NCBI GenBank assembly: GCA_949715645.1
Contig: OX454527.1
Coordinates: forward strand, 45,315,803-45,379,802
DNA: 64,000 bases
Direction: 5' to 3'
From: Portevinia maculata
Taxonomy: Eukaryota > Arthropoda > Insecta > Diptera > Syrphidae
Shown: positions 11,301 to 21,819 of the stretch, in pieces
Numbering within the stretch: the stretch's first letter is position 1
Layout: every line of letters begins with the position of its first letter
Made by a program: the position numbers and the translations under genes
Notes under the pieces: model-generated
The model's input: only the letters and a program-made list of their open reading frames with translations
What the model was told of the DNA's origin: nothing
Databases searched by the model: none

Positions 11301-14300
11301 TGCGCCGTAGAGCAGGACTGGGATGCTGAGTGTCTTATATAGAGTCTCCTTAGTTTTTCTTGACAAGGCCTTAGTAATCAATTGCCGTCTTAGGCCAAAG
11401 AAACAGCGGTTGGCAAAGGTAATTCTTCGTTTGATTTCCGCTGTGGTGTCATTATCAGAATTAATAGCGGAGCCGAGGTAGACAAAGTCCCTAACTACCT
11501 CAAAATTATAGCTGTATATCGTGACGTTCTGTCCGATTCGTCGATGTTGTGTCCCTTCTTGTTGGCAGCATATATTTTGTTTTGCCCTCATTCACCACTA
11601 AACCCATTTTTACCGCTTCTGTGCTAAGACTATCAAATGCACCAGTGACAGCTCGCTGTGTTCTGCCACTTATGTCAATGTCGTCAGCATATGCAAGTAG
11701 TTGCCCAGACTTTTGAAAAATTGTGCTTCTAGTGCTGGCTTGCGAGTTTCGCACAATTTTCTCAAGTATGATGTTGAAGAAGTCACATGACAACGCATTA
11801 CCTTGTCTAAATCCTTTTTTGACATCAAAGGTCTCAGTGAGATTGTTTCCGACCTTTGTGGAGCAGCGGGCGTTCTCCATCGTTCTGCACAATCTGACAA
11901 GTTTGGCAGGGATGTCAAAACTAGACATGGCTCTGTATAGCTCGTCGCTATAGATGCTGTCATATGCGGCCTTAAAATCGATAAAAAGATGGTGGGACTT
12001 CTTGGGTTTTCTCCAGGATCTGCCGCAGTGTGAATATCTGATCGGTCGTGGACTTACCGGACCTAAAACCGCACTGGTAGGGATCAATCAGGTCGTTGAC
12101 GAATGATTTCATGCGTTCACACAGTATAGCAGACATGATCTTATAGGCAGTATTCAGGAGAATGATGCCTCTATAATTGCGCAGTTTAGAGGGTCTCTTT
12201 TCTTGTGGATCGGGCAAACGATGCTGAGGTTCCATTCACCAGGCATACTTTCTTCTGACCAAATCTTGGAAACGAGCTGGTGTATACTCTCCACCAGGTC
12301 ATCTCCCACTGCCTTAAAAAGCTCGGCATTTAAGCCGTCTGGTCCAGCAGCTTTGTTGGATTTAAGTTTGGATATCGCTATCCTCACTTCGTTTTGGTCA
12401 TGTGGACGGAAGTCTTGGCTTTCATCGTCCAGGCTGAATGGTTCGTTCTGCCTGGCAGCGTAATTTGTGTCGTCTTCGCCGTTTAACAGTCTGCAGAAAT
12501 AGTTTTTCCATGTCCTCAGTACCGACTGTGACTCTACTACAAGATTTCCTTCTTCGTCGCTACAGATCTCTGCTCGGGTCTTGTTTCCATGACACGTCCT
12601 TTTTACCTTTTGGTAAAACTTCCGAACATTGTTCCTGGAGGAGTAGTTGGATCAAACATCTCACATAAAAAAAATACTGGGAATAACAACACATATTGCA
12701 TGAAACAGCAATGGACGTGAACAAAATGTGGTTTTAAACATTTTCGTTAAATCGGAAAGCAAGTTTGTGCGAACGTTCACTATTTAAAAATGCCAATGCA
12801 AATTTTAACAAGCGTTTGTTATATCGGCATTCGTTATACTAGACGTCCATTGTATTCTAAATTAATATGAGTTAATCTAATTTAATGGTGTTTTGTATTT
12901 TAATTGTTAGCTCGATATTTTCTCATTAGGATACATGAGTAATTTTGCAAGGGTTTTGTTACTGCAAAGGTTGTGTATGTGTATATTGTTAGAGCTCGTT
13001 CCCACTAAGACGAACCGTCTGTTTAAACGAAATTATCCCAGTGCTGTGGTGATATTTAAGAAGTTTGAACGGCTGTTAGCAGTAAAAAAAACGTCCGTTA
13101 AAAAGCCCTGATCCGTTCTTTTTCTCGGATCCGTCTAAATGCGAACATATTATGGTATATCCGTCTATTTAGACGGACTGAGAAAACAGATAGTCCGTTT
13201 TAGTGGCAACGTGGCCTTACGGTTTTTTAAAAAAAATGTGGTTGCTCATGGGAAATATGGGAGGGTTGGTTTTGGATATTATAGAGCCGTGTGTGAAGTT
13301 GTTATGGCCCAATGTTAGGAGCCTAAAGCACAGCTGGGTGGATAGATTCCTCTTTATCCTTCTGGTTGAGGGCCGAGTACTGACGGGTGTACTGTTTTCA
13401 AGAATCTTGGTTGAACCATGGGTGTTAAAGTTTTTTCAGCGTATCTGTAATGTCTCTGTAACTTTTCTAAAGCTTTTAATCTTTTAGATTTCGCATAGCA
13501 TTGCGTCATATCGATGGAGATCGGGCGGAAATCGAAAAATCCCTAAAAAGTGTCAAGGAATACGGCTTCATAAATTACTATGGTCTTCAGAGATTCGGGA
13601 ATAATGCTGCCATTCCCACATATCAAGTGGGAATAGCTCTTTTGAAGAGTGACTACAAGACGGTACTATTTGCTTTAACAAAATCTTTGTATCATTTAAT
13701 AACGTATATATAAATTTTGCCCTGCAGGCGTGTGAGCTAATTTTAAAACCACGAGACAATGACATACCCTTCATGGTTAGCATTCGCGAAACATGGTGGA
13801 AGGATCGAGACTCAAAAGCAGCAGCAGCAATGTTTCACAATGATAGGTTCATTGAAAAGAAGCTCTTAGACGGGCTGGCTCAATATGGAGAAAAGGATTA
13901 CGCAAATGCGTTACGCAAGGTAAGACTAAAAATATGTTTTCGGCACTTTCTAAAGATTACAACATTTCTAGATTCCTCGAAACATGCTGCTCCTGTACAC
14001 TCACGCATATCAGAGCTTAATTTATAACCGCGTAGCATCGAAGAGGATCAAAGAGCATGGATTAAGGCTGATTGTTGGCGATTTAGTCTATCGAAATCAA
14101 AATGAACTTGATGAGATAACAATCGATAGTGAGGACGCACTAAGCACCGTGGATGAAGCTTCAGACACAAACGTAGCAACCGACGATGTCGCAGCAAAGG
14201 AAGACGATATGGCAGCAAAGCAAGACGATGTCGGAGCAAAGCAAGACGATGTCGGAGCAAAGCAAGACGAATCTGTATTTAAACAAAAAGTAAAATCATT

Positions 14301-14934
14301 GACGGAGAAAGACATATCAAGTGGAAAGTACACAATATTCGATATTGTTCTACCACAGCCTGGACATGATATAACTTATCCAGCAAATGAGGTGGCTCAG
14401 TGGTACGAAGATATACTGGCCGAGGAGGATCTTAGTTCAGAGAAGCTCAAGCACGGTGTAAAGACATTCTCTTTAGGTGGTGCTTACAGAAAACTTCTGA
14501 TTCAGCCACAGAATATGTCTTGGTACTTTAAGAAGTACAATACACCTGAGGAGGATGTGATATCATCGCACTTTGAGAAGCACACTGATAAGATAGAACA
14601 GCCAAATGAAGGCGAGGGGAAATTTACAGCACTGGTATTGGACTTTTGTTTACCTGCTTCGGTATATGCGACAATGTTTCTGAGAGAAATTTTAAAGTCT
14701 GATACATCAGCGACTCATCAGGCTCAAATAGAACGAGACGAAATGAAAAAGCATGAGGAGAAGAATCTCGATGAATTGAAAAAGAAGAATGAAGAGAATG
14801 TAAGCGAAATGACTGTTTCCTTGGAAGTGGACGAAAAAGTTGACGACGATATTAAAACTGCTGAAACACAATCAGTTGAAGATGATTATGAACCAGAGGT
14901 CAAAAGGGCGAAAAGTAATACTGAACAGATTTAA
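8374..14934 (+). CDS. Pus7: Pseudouridylate synthase 7 homolog (TruD family)
   Basis: Pseudouridine synthase of the TruD/PUS7 family, modifying U to pseudouridine in tRNA and mRNA. Proposed exons: 8374-8516, 8566-8759, 8814-9068, 9130-9241, 9359-9547, 13488-13662, 13728-13919 and 13972-14934. They sum to 2223 nt (740 codons plus stop) with every junction in phase and GT/AG ends. The N-terminus is Gly/Arg/Asn-rich (GRNFNKFKRGGNNNRG). The catalytic block NYCGTKDKRGKTTQ in exon 5 carries the TruD Asp. NYYGLQRFG in exon 6 is the second TruD motif. The C-terminus is acidic and basic low complexity. Exon 8 includes a repetitive DDVGAKQ insertion. Intron 5 (3.9 kb) is filled with transposons; the others are 49-63 bp. 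Start: the ATG at 8374 is the first in frame. The short first and second introns are the least certain junctions. Confidence 0.92.
9680..12852 (-). mobile_element. Pogo/Tigger-like DNA transposon in Pus7 intron 5, interrupted by a LINE
   Basis: The terminal inverted repeats begin CAGTAGACGTCCAGTATAAC (left) and, read inward from the right, CAATGGACGTCTAGTATAAC: about 19 of 24 positions agree. A TA dinucleotide flanks both ends (9678-9679 and 12853-12854). The minus strand near 10650-10870 encodes a degraded transposase: GWLTKFEKLFGTRIF (CENP-B-like DNA-binding region) and MIFIVDESGLFWKF, resembling the first catalytic Asp region (DETGLFWK) of pogo/Tigger transposases. Frameshifts and stops are present. 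Without the nested LINE the element is about 1.4 kb, so the transposase is also internally deleted. Confidence 0.8.
10870..12652 (-). mobile_element. 5'-truncated non-LTR retrotransposon, copy B
   Basis: Same family as copy A at 1662-4547. On the minus strand the order is KAAGPDGLNAELFKA, VCPIHKKRDPLNCA, YQCGFRSGKSTTDQIFTLR, FIDFKAAYDSIY, GFRQGNALSCDFFN, LLAYADDIDISGR, GAEAWTLTKADEDLL and RLRWLGHVERMDTN. Four overlapping frames are needed, so it carries several frameshifts. The 3' end is a (TAAG)n tail at 10870-10885. A 6-bp repeat, caaaca (10864-10869 and 12653-12658), flanks it, and joining the flanks restores the transposase frame of the surrounding pogo-like element. Confidence 0.85.
12992..13216. 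mobile_element. Harbinger-type MITE, 225 bp
   Basis: Imperfect terminal inverted repeats of about 34 bp: GAGCTCGTTCCCACTAAGAC at the left, and GGCCACGTTGCCACTAAAAC as the reverse complement of the right end. The TSD is TTA (12989-12991 and 13217-13219), typical of PIF/Harbinger. No coding capacity. It contains internal GACGGAT/ATCCGTC palindromes. It lies in Pus7 intron 5, 271 bp before exon 6. Confidence 0.75.
14183..14271 (+). repeat. 21-bp coding minisatellite inside Pus7 exon 8
   Basis: About four 21-bp units encode (E/K)QDD(V/M)(A/G)AK. The last two units appear identical. It sits in an insertion between the conserved IVGDLVYRN and KVKSLTEKDI segments of the TruD fold, a place where family members vary in length, so it probably changes only a flexible acidic loop. 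Confidence 0.85.
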
Positions 14935-14989
14935 AATTTGTATTGAAACTTGGATAGTGGGCTAAATACAATATTTTTTTTCAAAATTA

Positions 14990-15430
14990 TTTTTTATCTT
15001 TTTGCTCTCGTTGATGTGTAAATATCTTTTTTCTCGGTAGGGGCTAGTTGGAAATATTGAGCGTCACCGTCATCGTTAGATTTTCAGCGTCATCGTCAGA
15101 TTTTCATACCACGTGAGTTAATCGGTGCTCACCAGATCACCGCAATTAAACGACGTTGGGCGCAGTTAGTACGTAGATGGGTTACCGTTTGAGAATAACC
15201 GCGTGTCGTTGTTTTTTTTTTATTTTATTTATTTCGTTATACATTTTCCAGTTTTAATTATGTTCAATTTTAGAGATTATTATGTCCTTACGAAACACCG
15301 GGAAGTTGTGTGGAAGTAGATTTGTTTTGAATAATTGAGGTTGTATAGCTTGAAGTTGTACATCAGTTGAAGGTAAGAGGAAAAATATCGATTTGTACTT
15401 CGGTAACCGGTGGCTGATTTAAGAATGTCA
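14990..15430 (+). repeat. Dispersed repeat with 5S-rRNA-like core, copy 1
   Basis: Homologous along its length to 31725-32225: both begin ttttgctctcgttgatgtg and both end with gtacttcggtaaccg followed by aagaatgtcactt. The core at about 15096-15212 resembles full-length 5S rRNA, with CATACCACG, a GATCACCG block, a box A-like AATTAAACGACGTT, TTAGTAC and a box C-like GATGGGTTACCGTTTGAGAA, ending before a T-run. It is not a functional 5S gene, because many positions deviate. A 5S-derived SINE or an element that captured a 5S sequence would both fit. Confidence 0.75.
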
Positions 15431-15445
15431 CTTTTAGTTGTAATA

Positions 15446-16290
15446 AGGTTATTTACCGAGTGGTCCTTGGAGAACCACTTAAGGTCCTTAAGCCTGAAAG
15501 AAACATTTTTTCAAAAACTCCTAAAAAACCGCGCATTATATTGTGTTCAATGTTATTTGACTAACAGATCCTTGGAACAACATAAAGGTCCTTAAAAGTA
15601 GAAAAAAGGATATTTTTCCAAAATGCCATTAGAATCCACACGGTATATCTGTGTTCAATGTTATTTGACTAAGAGGTCCTTGCACCAACAAAAAAGGTGC
15701 TTAAAAGTCGAATAAAGGATATTTTTCCCAAATGCCGTTAGAATCCACACGGCATATCTGTGTTGTTATTTGACTAAGAGGTCCTTGCAACAACAGAAAA
15801 GGTCCTTAAAAGTCGAAGAAAGGATATTTTTCCAAAATGCCGTTAGAATCCACACGGTATATCTGTGTTCAATGTTATTTGACTAAGAGGTCCTTGCAAC
15901 AACAAAAAAGGTCCTTAATAGTCGAAAACAGAATATTTTTCCAAAATGTCATTAGAATCCGCACGGTATATCTCTGCTCAATGTTATTTGACTAAGAGGT
16001 CCTTGAAAACAACAAAAAGGTCCTCAATAGTCGAAAACAGGATATTTTTCCAAAATGTCATTAGAATCCGCACGGTATATCTGCGTTCAATGTTATTTGC
16101 CTAAGAGGTCTTTGGAAACACAAAAAGGTCCATAAAAGTCGAAAAATGGATATTTTACCAAAATGTTTGTTGTTCCTAGCACCCCTCAGTCAAATAACAT
16201 TGAACTCATATATACCGTGCCGTTTCTAAAGACATTTTGGGAAAATATCCTTTTTCGGGTTTAATTATTGTGGCTCCAAGGAAGAAATTG
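15446..16290. repeat. ~108-bp tandem array ending in an inverted unit
   Basis: Six to seven direct units recur with the marker gttcaatgttatttgacta at about 15545, 15653, 15761 (shortened), 15867, 15976 and 16084. Each contains aggtccttg, ggatatttttcc and aatccacacggtatatct. The last unit (about 16165-16290) is in the opposite orientation (cagtcaaataacattgaact, gggaaaatatcc). The copy-2 repeat at 31725-32510 lacks this array. Confidence 0.85.
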
Positions 16291-16429
16291 TAAAATAACC
16301 TGATGTAAAATAGAAGGGATATTCAATCAATTTTTATTTTTAACGAAATATGCATAATAAATCCCAATAAATTATCACCATTATAGCAAAATAAAAAATT
16401 TTGATTTATCTATTACATAGTTATTACTT

Positions 16430-16665
16430 TGCAGCTAACAAGCTACAGCTAAAAAGTAACCAACTTTTGTTGTCATCCGCAACTAACTTTGGCAACCTAA
16501 CGAGCTTAGTTACACAACCTGCAACCAATAGCTAATAGCAAAAATTAGTTGTCATTATGATAGCTAACCACCAAATCGATTGCATTTTTAGCGCAGCTAA
16601 CTTAACTACGTTAGTAACTTAGTTATGGCGTTAGCTAGATAACAAATTAGGTAGCTAACGCGCAA
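16430..16665. repeat. Cluster of degenerate AGCTAAC/GTTAGCT motifs
   Basis: About 230 bp with a dozen or more copies of agctaac-like words on both strands (for example agctaacaagctacagctaa and gttagtaacttagttatgg). No coding content. Function unknown; it looks like simple-sequence degeneration. Confidence 0.5.
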
Positions 16666-16667
16666 CT

Positions 16668-16730
16668 GTGCCTACATGTTTACACATCAACTATACCGTG
16701 AGTGTAGCGTGGCTCACACCTTTTTTTATT
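16668..16730. repeat. Short block shared with 32450-32505
   Basis: gcctacatgtttaca, then caactataccgtgagtg and agcgtggctc, followed by a T-run, match the block at 32450-32505 almost base for base. In both loci it lies downstream of the 5S-like repeat (about 1.2 kb here, 0.2 kb there), so it may be the far end of the same element. Confidence 0.6.
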
Positions 16731-17104
16731 TACTGTGGAAGTAGAACATTATTGCATCCAAATTTATTTAAGTATTATTGGCCACGGTTCGGAAATTTGG
16801 TCGGCGAAAGTGAGTGAAAATTGAATGTGATGAGGGTTTTTGTTTTTTAACATCGATTCGACGACCGTAAGAAAACCATGACATGCTTAACATTTTTCTC
16901 GTGAATTAAACAAACAATCTCTCAGTTGAACTATTGAAATCCTATGAAAATAATTTCCAATCATCAAGCGGTTCTATAGTTTCAGTTAAAGAGATTTCAT
17001 GAACAACTCAACAAAATATTACTCCCTCTCAAGATGACAACTAATAGGAAATGCAAAGGGAAACGTCATAAAACCGATGGTTTTTGTGTAAATTTACTCC
17101 CTAC

Positions 17105-18000
17105 TTAAGGGGTTTCTCTGCGATCCGGGGAACGCTGCTTCCAGTTGTCCATACCAAGCCGCCAGATCACTTGGTCTTCAAAACGGAGGTGCGGTCTTCC
17201 TTGTCTGGGAGCTCGGATTCGAAGATCCTTTTTAGCTGGAGCATTATTAACCTCCTCCATTCGCGCTCCTCGCTCACAGGACCGAATATCCAAAGGAGTA
17301 TTTTTCTTTAGATAGAATTTAATAATAGCTCTCCTATACTGCTTATCGTCCAGCACTCGTCGCCATAAAGCAGAATGATTTGTAGAACTACACTTGGTCT
17401 TTCGGGTTTCCGCAATTGACGTTTTGAATCCATTTGTTTTGCCAAACCGAAGTAGCCGAAGTAACAAAAAAATAAATAAACAAATATTAGGCATTAACGG
17501 CCCATACAGGGCCTAAAACCTAGCTTCTAGAACCACTTTTTTGTGCGAAATGGAAGGGACCTACAATTTTAAGCTGAATCCGAACGGCATATTTGAGAAG
17601 CTTCTCATGACAATTAATACTCTTGGATGTTTGTCAGACGTTCGCTGAAGTAGGTACGGTCCCCTTAAAAGTTTTCTAGTAGGGCATTTCTTCATCGAAT
17701 CTCCACTAAAGTGTCATTCGTGAAGTTGATGTTTTTTGAGGTAGGCGAAAACGCTTACTGCTTCAAAGATGCCGCTTTTTTGCTAGTCGGTGGAGAAATG
17801 TTTTGTCCTCACTGACTTAAAAGCCGAACAATTTCGCTTGTTCTACAATCGCCATGACCTCAACCACGGCACGCTGAGATCGGCCGATGATGTCGATAAC
17901 ACCTGCCCTGCGGACTATCTGCTCCATTACAAGACTGAAGAAATCACATGACAGCCCATCTCTTTGCCGGAATCCACGGTTCAGGTTTGAAATATATCAA
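17105..18000 (-). mobile_element. Strongly decayed LINE copy C (copy A/B family)
   Basis: On the minus strand, 17815-17990 encodes NRGFRQRDGLSCDFFSLVME and IDIIGRSQRAV; the YADD is deleted. 17105-17460 encodes YFGYFGLAKQMDS, LLYGDECWTIS, NNAPAKKDL and RQGRPHLRFEDQV. Many frameshifts. The two parts are separated by a SINE inserted at 17464-17646. Confidence 0.75.
17464..17646 (-). mobile_element. SINE 3' part inserted in LINE copy C
   Basis: The minus strand carries the same ordered motifs as 28419-28555 and 30982-31145: gacaaacatccaagagta, attgtcatgagaagcttctc, taaaattgtaggtcc and ctaggttttaggccctgta. The insert is flanked by gaagta (17458-17463 and 17647-17652) and ends in an A/T-rich tail. 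The tRNA-like head is missing, so it is 5'-truncated. Confidence 0.7.
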
Positions 18001-20459
18001 TAGAGCAATTTTCATACTGCATATTGTAAAGCGTGTTTAAATTTATTATTATTATTTGTTGTGAAAATTTAAAGGAATAAGTTCAAAAAAGTCTCAAAAA
18101 GTAGGTAACTAGGGAACTTCTACGACTAAAAAGTTTCTTTTTTTTTATTCTTACAGAAAGTGACGACACACAGCGAAGTGGTACTACTAAAATAAAAACA
18201 ATACCAATAAAATTGTTAAAAAGAAAACCTACTTTTAAACGCGTTTATATATTTTCAAGAATTTCACTTGGGAGTAGGAATGCATATGTACCTATTTGAT
18301 TGATTATTTCTTCACAACAATAACGGTTCTAACGGTTCGAAATGGTCAAGTGAAAAGTTTTTAAAAATTCGCCTACAGAAACGTCCACTATTTGAATTTT
18401 TTTTATCGATGTATGTAATTAAAAAGCAAAACTGAAATAAATACTCAATGGGCCCGAAATGCTCAATTGTAAATATACAACAATATAACCGTCAATATAC
18501 GAGTATAAGTCCTTCTGCAAAGTATATAGATAAAGTCGCTCTTATCAAATCCTTTATACAAAGTCTTTTGCCACACCATCTTTTAAATGGGGGTTTTTTA
18601 AATCAAAAACTTTGTTTTTTTTTCTAAAAAGCCCTACTTATAACGAAAAAAAAGTTGTGCATACCTATAACAAAATATTTAGACAATATCCTTAACAATT
18701 CACACAAACATAGATCTTAACCACGTGTGCTTTTTTGGGGATAGGTTTGCTGTTTATTAAGCGTAATGTAATTTATTTAATAAAACATAGACATGACTTC
18801 AGGTGTCGTCACATCATGCGCGGAAAGTGCTTGCAGAAAGCGACTTTTTAGTTGCTTGAAAGCAAACTTGCTGCAAGCACTTTTCAGGTTTTGCAAAAAA
18901 GCAAACAAAGATTAAAAACCTCCTCAAAAACTGGAAGAAGAGAACAAATTTTTGGACAAAATACAGCCACACATTCAAAAACTTAAGCCCCAACCAATTG
19001 GGGTATATTGGGTTAAACCAATATACCCCAACAATGTCTCACAAAAAAGGATATACATCAGACTTCAAATACTAATACACCACGCAAAAAGTTTTATTCA
19101 ACAAGGAATCACCTGCTTTATGCCATCTTTGTGAAGAAAAGAGAGTAAAAAACCGTTATAAGAAATATTTTAAGGAAAGTTCATGTGAAGAATGAAACTC
19201 TTTCACTGTTTTATTAATAATAACTAGCTGTACCCGCCCGGCTTTGGCCGTGCTCAAAAATTGTATTGCCCAATGTGTTCGTGTAGACAACATAATTATT
19301 GTCTATCGAGAGTACATCGTGCAACCTATCCCGCATATGCGAGAGGCAGATGCTCTATCATTAAATCCAACTGAAATCCAATCATTAAAAACGTAGGGAT
19401 CTAATGTCAAAAAGTGAAATTTTTCATACACAGGGTACTCACTGCGGATTTGATATTTCCCCTCGGCGCGCGGATTTAATGATTGATAACATGATGAATG
19501 ATGATCCGCAGATTACGGTGTACACAAAAATATTCACTGGAGGACCAACTTGGGTCAAGTCCATTCATTCGGAACAACAATCGTGCGAATAACAAATATG
19601 TAAACGTAATATTTTACAAGCTATACGTTAATGGAGGACCGCACGTTAAGAAAACGATTTATCTCTCAATTTTAAAACCATTTACACATGAGCATTAAGG
19701 GCCACTAAGGAGTATTGTGGGCGTGTCAGTAGACGGATTTTTAAAATCTTAACACACGAGACAATAATATCCATTTTTTCGATAAACTGGTTTGTTTGAG
19801 TTTGTAGGCGTATCAGCAGGCGGATATTACCAATTCTTACACGCAGTAGGTATCTGTTTTAAATGTCTACTTTCTAGCTCGAGTTTTAGATCCTAATTTC
19901 TGTTGACGGACGGAGATGGCTAGATCTACAATACTATCGATGCTGATCACGAATATAATAACTTTAAGGGGTCTACTGGCAATAGTAAGGTATGTTACAA
20001 ACTATGAGTACAAATTAATTATATGTAGGTACTCTAAAAATAGGATATAAAAAGCAGTCAGCAGGAGTTGACTGTATGTAATTATAATAAAAACGGCATT
20101 TGTTGCTTTGCATGCTTCTGCAGTTAGTTCGTACTTTTTTTTAATGCAATTCATTTATTTTTAATTAGTCTCAAACCGTAAGCAACAGTTTTTTTATTTA
20201 GTGCCAGCTTCAGTATTTGTTATGATACTTTAATAGATAATAAGGCGTATTTGTTACTAACAAAAAAGGAGAAAAAACAGCAGTACATAATGTTAAAAGG
20301 AAAAAGAGAAGAAGAAAAGAAAATTTAACTAAAATTAACCTTAATTAAAATGAAAATGAAAAAATTAATAAATAAATAAATTCAGTATTGATTTAAATAA
20401 ATGAATTTAAGTTGTTCGTTACTACTCGTAGTATTTCATTACTACATTCTAGTGCAAAA
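18001..20459. other. Gene-poor AT-rich interval
   Basis: No reliable coding frame. Two noteworthy items: a strong inverted repeat at 19000-19029 (12-bp arms ggggtatattgg / ccaatatacccc), and a repeat-like string tagctgtacccgcccggctt near 19225-19250 that resembles ends of common insect interspersed repeats. A TATA-like ggatataaaaagcag followed by cagcaggagttgactg near 20042-20070 could be an LTR-promoter remnant, but no boundaries are visible. Confidence 0.4.
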
Positions 20460-21170
20460 TAGCAAATAAAAAAAATCGAAACTAATCATCATCATTAAAA
20501 GCGCCTCCAGATATAGCTTAACTCTCATCATAAACTGGGATTGGGATGTACATGTACAACTCATCAATCTAACAGCTTGGGGTAGGGAGTTCCATAGTCG
20601 AGTAGCATTTATTTAAAAATTGACGCCCAGACACAAGGAATGAATAGCGTAATGGAAAAAGGCCACAACCTCTGTTAGAACGCGAAAAACGTATCTTGTT
20701 ATAATGATAAGGGGGTTATGTGTTTTAATAATTGTGAAGCATCGTTTTTAATCTAAATAAAAATAGGTTCTCCGGAGTGAGGCCATGTGTTGATTTAGCA
20801 AAATACGCCATCAATAAAATATACCGTACGATACTATTGTAGCTGTAGGCTACATTAGGTCTCCGTCTGTTTTCGTAGTCACAATCGCAAATAATTGGAA
20901 TAAGTAATATTTGAGCCAGCATCAACCTTGTCCTTACAGGGGTTATCCGTTAAGTTGTCCAAAGCACATGAGCTTTACCTACGGTCAATCTAATTGCGTT
21001 ATTCCAGGTGAGTGTTTTTTTAAGCAGTTCAAGATTCCTCGCAGTGTCAACGAACTCAATGGGTTTATTATTGAGGCGACGACGTATAAATAAGATTCCT
21101 GTAGAAGACAAGGCATTTTGATCTCGTCGAATATAGGCAGATACCGTTAGCACGTGCCCAGTCGAATATT
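20460..21170 (-). mobile_element. Jockey/CR1-like LINE ORF2 C-terminal fragment
   Basis: Minus-strand frames read IEFVDTARNLELLKKTLTWN followed by RLTVGKAHVLW, then MLAQILLIPIICDCDYENRR, STHGLTPENLFLFRLKTMLHN, and finally an ATRLWNSLPQA-like tail around 20570. This is the usual order downstream of the RT domain in Jockey/CR1-type proteins. Frameshifts are present. The A/T-rich stretch at 20280-20400 may be its 3' UTR. Confidence 0.7.
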
Positions 21171-21224
21171 GTGTTTATATCTCTGTTAATTTCACATATT
21201 CCAGTTTCAATGGACAAATGAGAA

Positions 21225-21688
21225 TTGAACATCATCAGTATAAATGCGAATCGAAGGAAAGAGATAAAAGTAAAGAAAGTTCATTTAAGTTTAATAAAAA
21301 ATGAAGCGGTCGCAATATTGTCCACTGAGGAACAACTCGACTTAAAGGAAAAAGTTTGTTGTAACTATGCTCATCGTCGTGAGATATTAGAACCTATAAG
21401 CTTATTCATTCCAACTGACGCTTTGAATGGTTGTCTCAGAAAAACAAAGCTTGATCTACATCATCGTTGGGCGTTCACATGTTAGCCAATTTAAACGAAA
21501 AATTTGTGTTAAAAGGCTTCACTTCGCACGTATTTTTTGTATTGCCAAGTTGCCCAGCATTAAAGATCTCTAGCTTTAATGTGCATTACCAAATGCGTAC
21601 ACAAAAATTCAAAATAGACCTGAATCAGGATAACGCGATTAGCAATCAAAATCGATTGTCTTCTATAGCAGACATAATTATTTCATAA
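21225..21688 (+). pseudogene. Unrecognised open frames joined by a shift
   Basis: Two overlapping plus-strand frames (21225-21485 and 21467-21688) read as one continuous compositionally normal stretch, with VHLSLIKNEAVAILSTEEQ early and ISSFNVHYQMRTQKF late. A stretch with AATAAA and an A-run follows (about 21805-21820). I do not recognise the protein. A decayed retrocopy or an old transposon gene would fit; chance is also possible. Confidence 0.25.
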
Positions 21689-21819
21689 AATCAATTCAAA
21701 ACCAAAAGCTACATTTTGTATCCCTTTTCTATCTGAAGACTACTACTAGTACCATCCATCCACCCTATGTTAATCGTTTCATTTTTATGTGTAACCACAG
21801 AACAAATAAAATAAAAAAA

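Noticed and set aside
15096..15212. Genuine 5S rRNA gene
   Set aside because: Too many deviations from insect 5S and embedded in a longer dispersed repeat; treated as 5S-derived repeat.
15446..16160. CRISPR-like or coding repeat
   Set aside because: Units of ~108 bp repeat over their whole length without unique spacers, in a eukaryotic genome; an ordinary tandem array.
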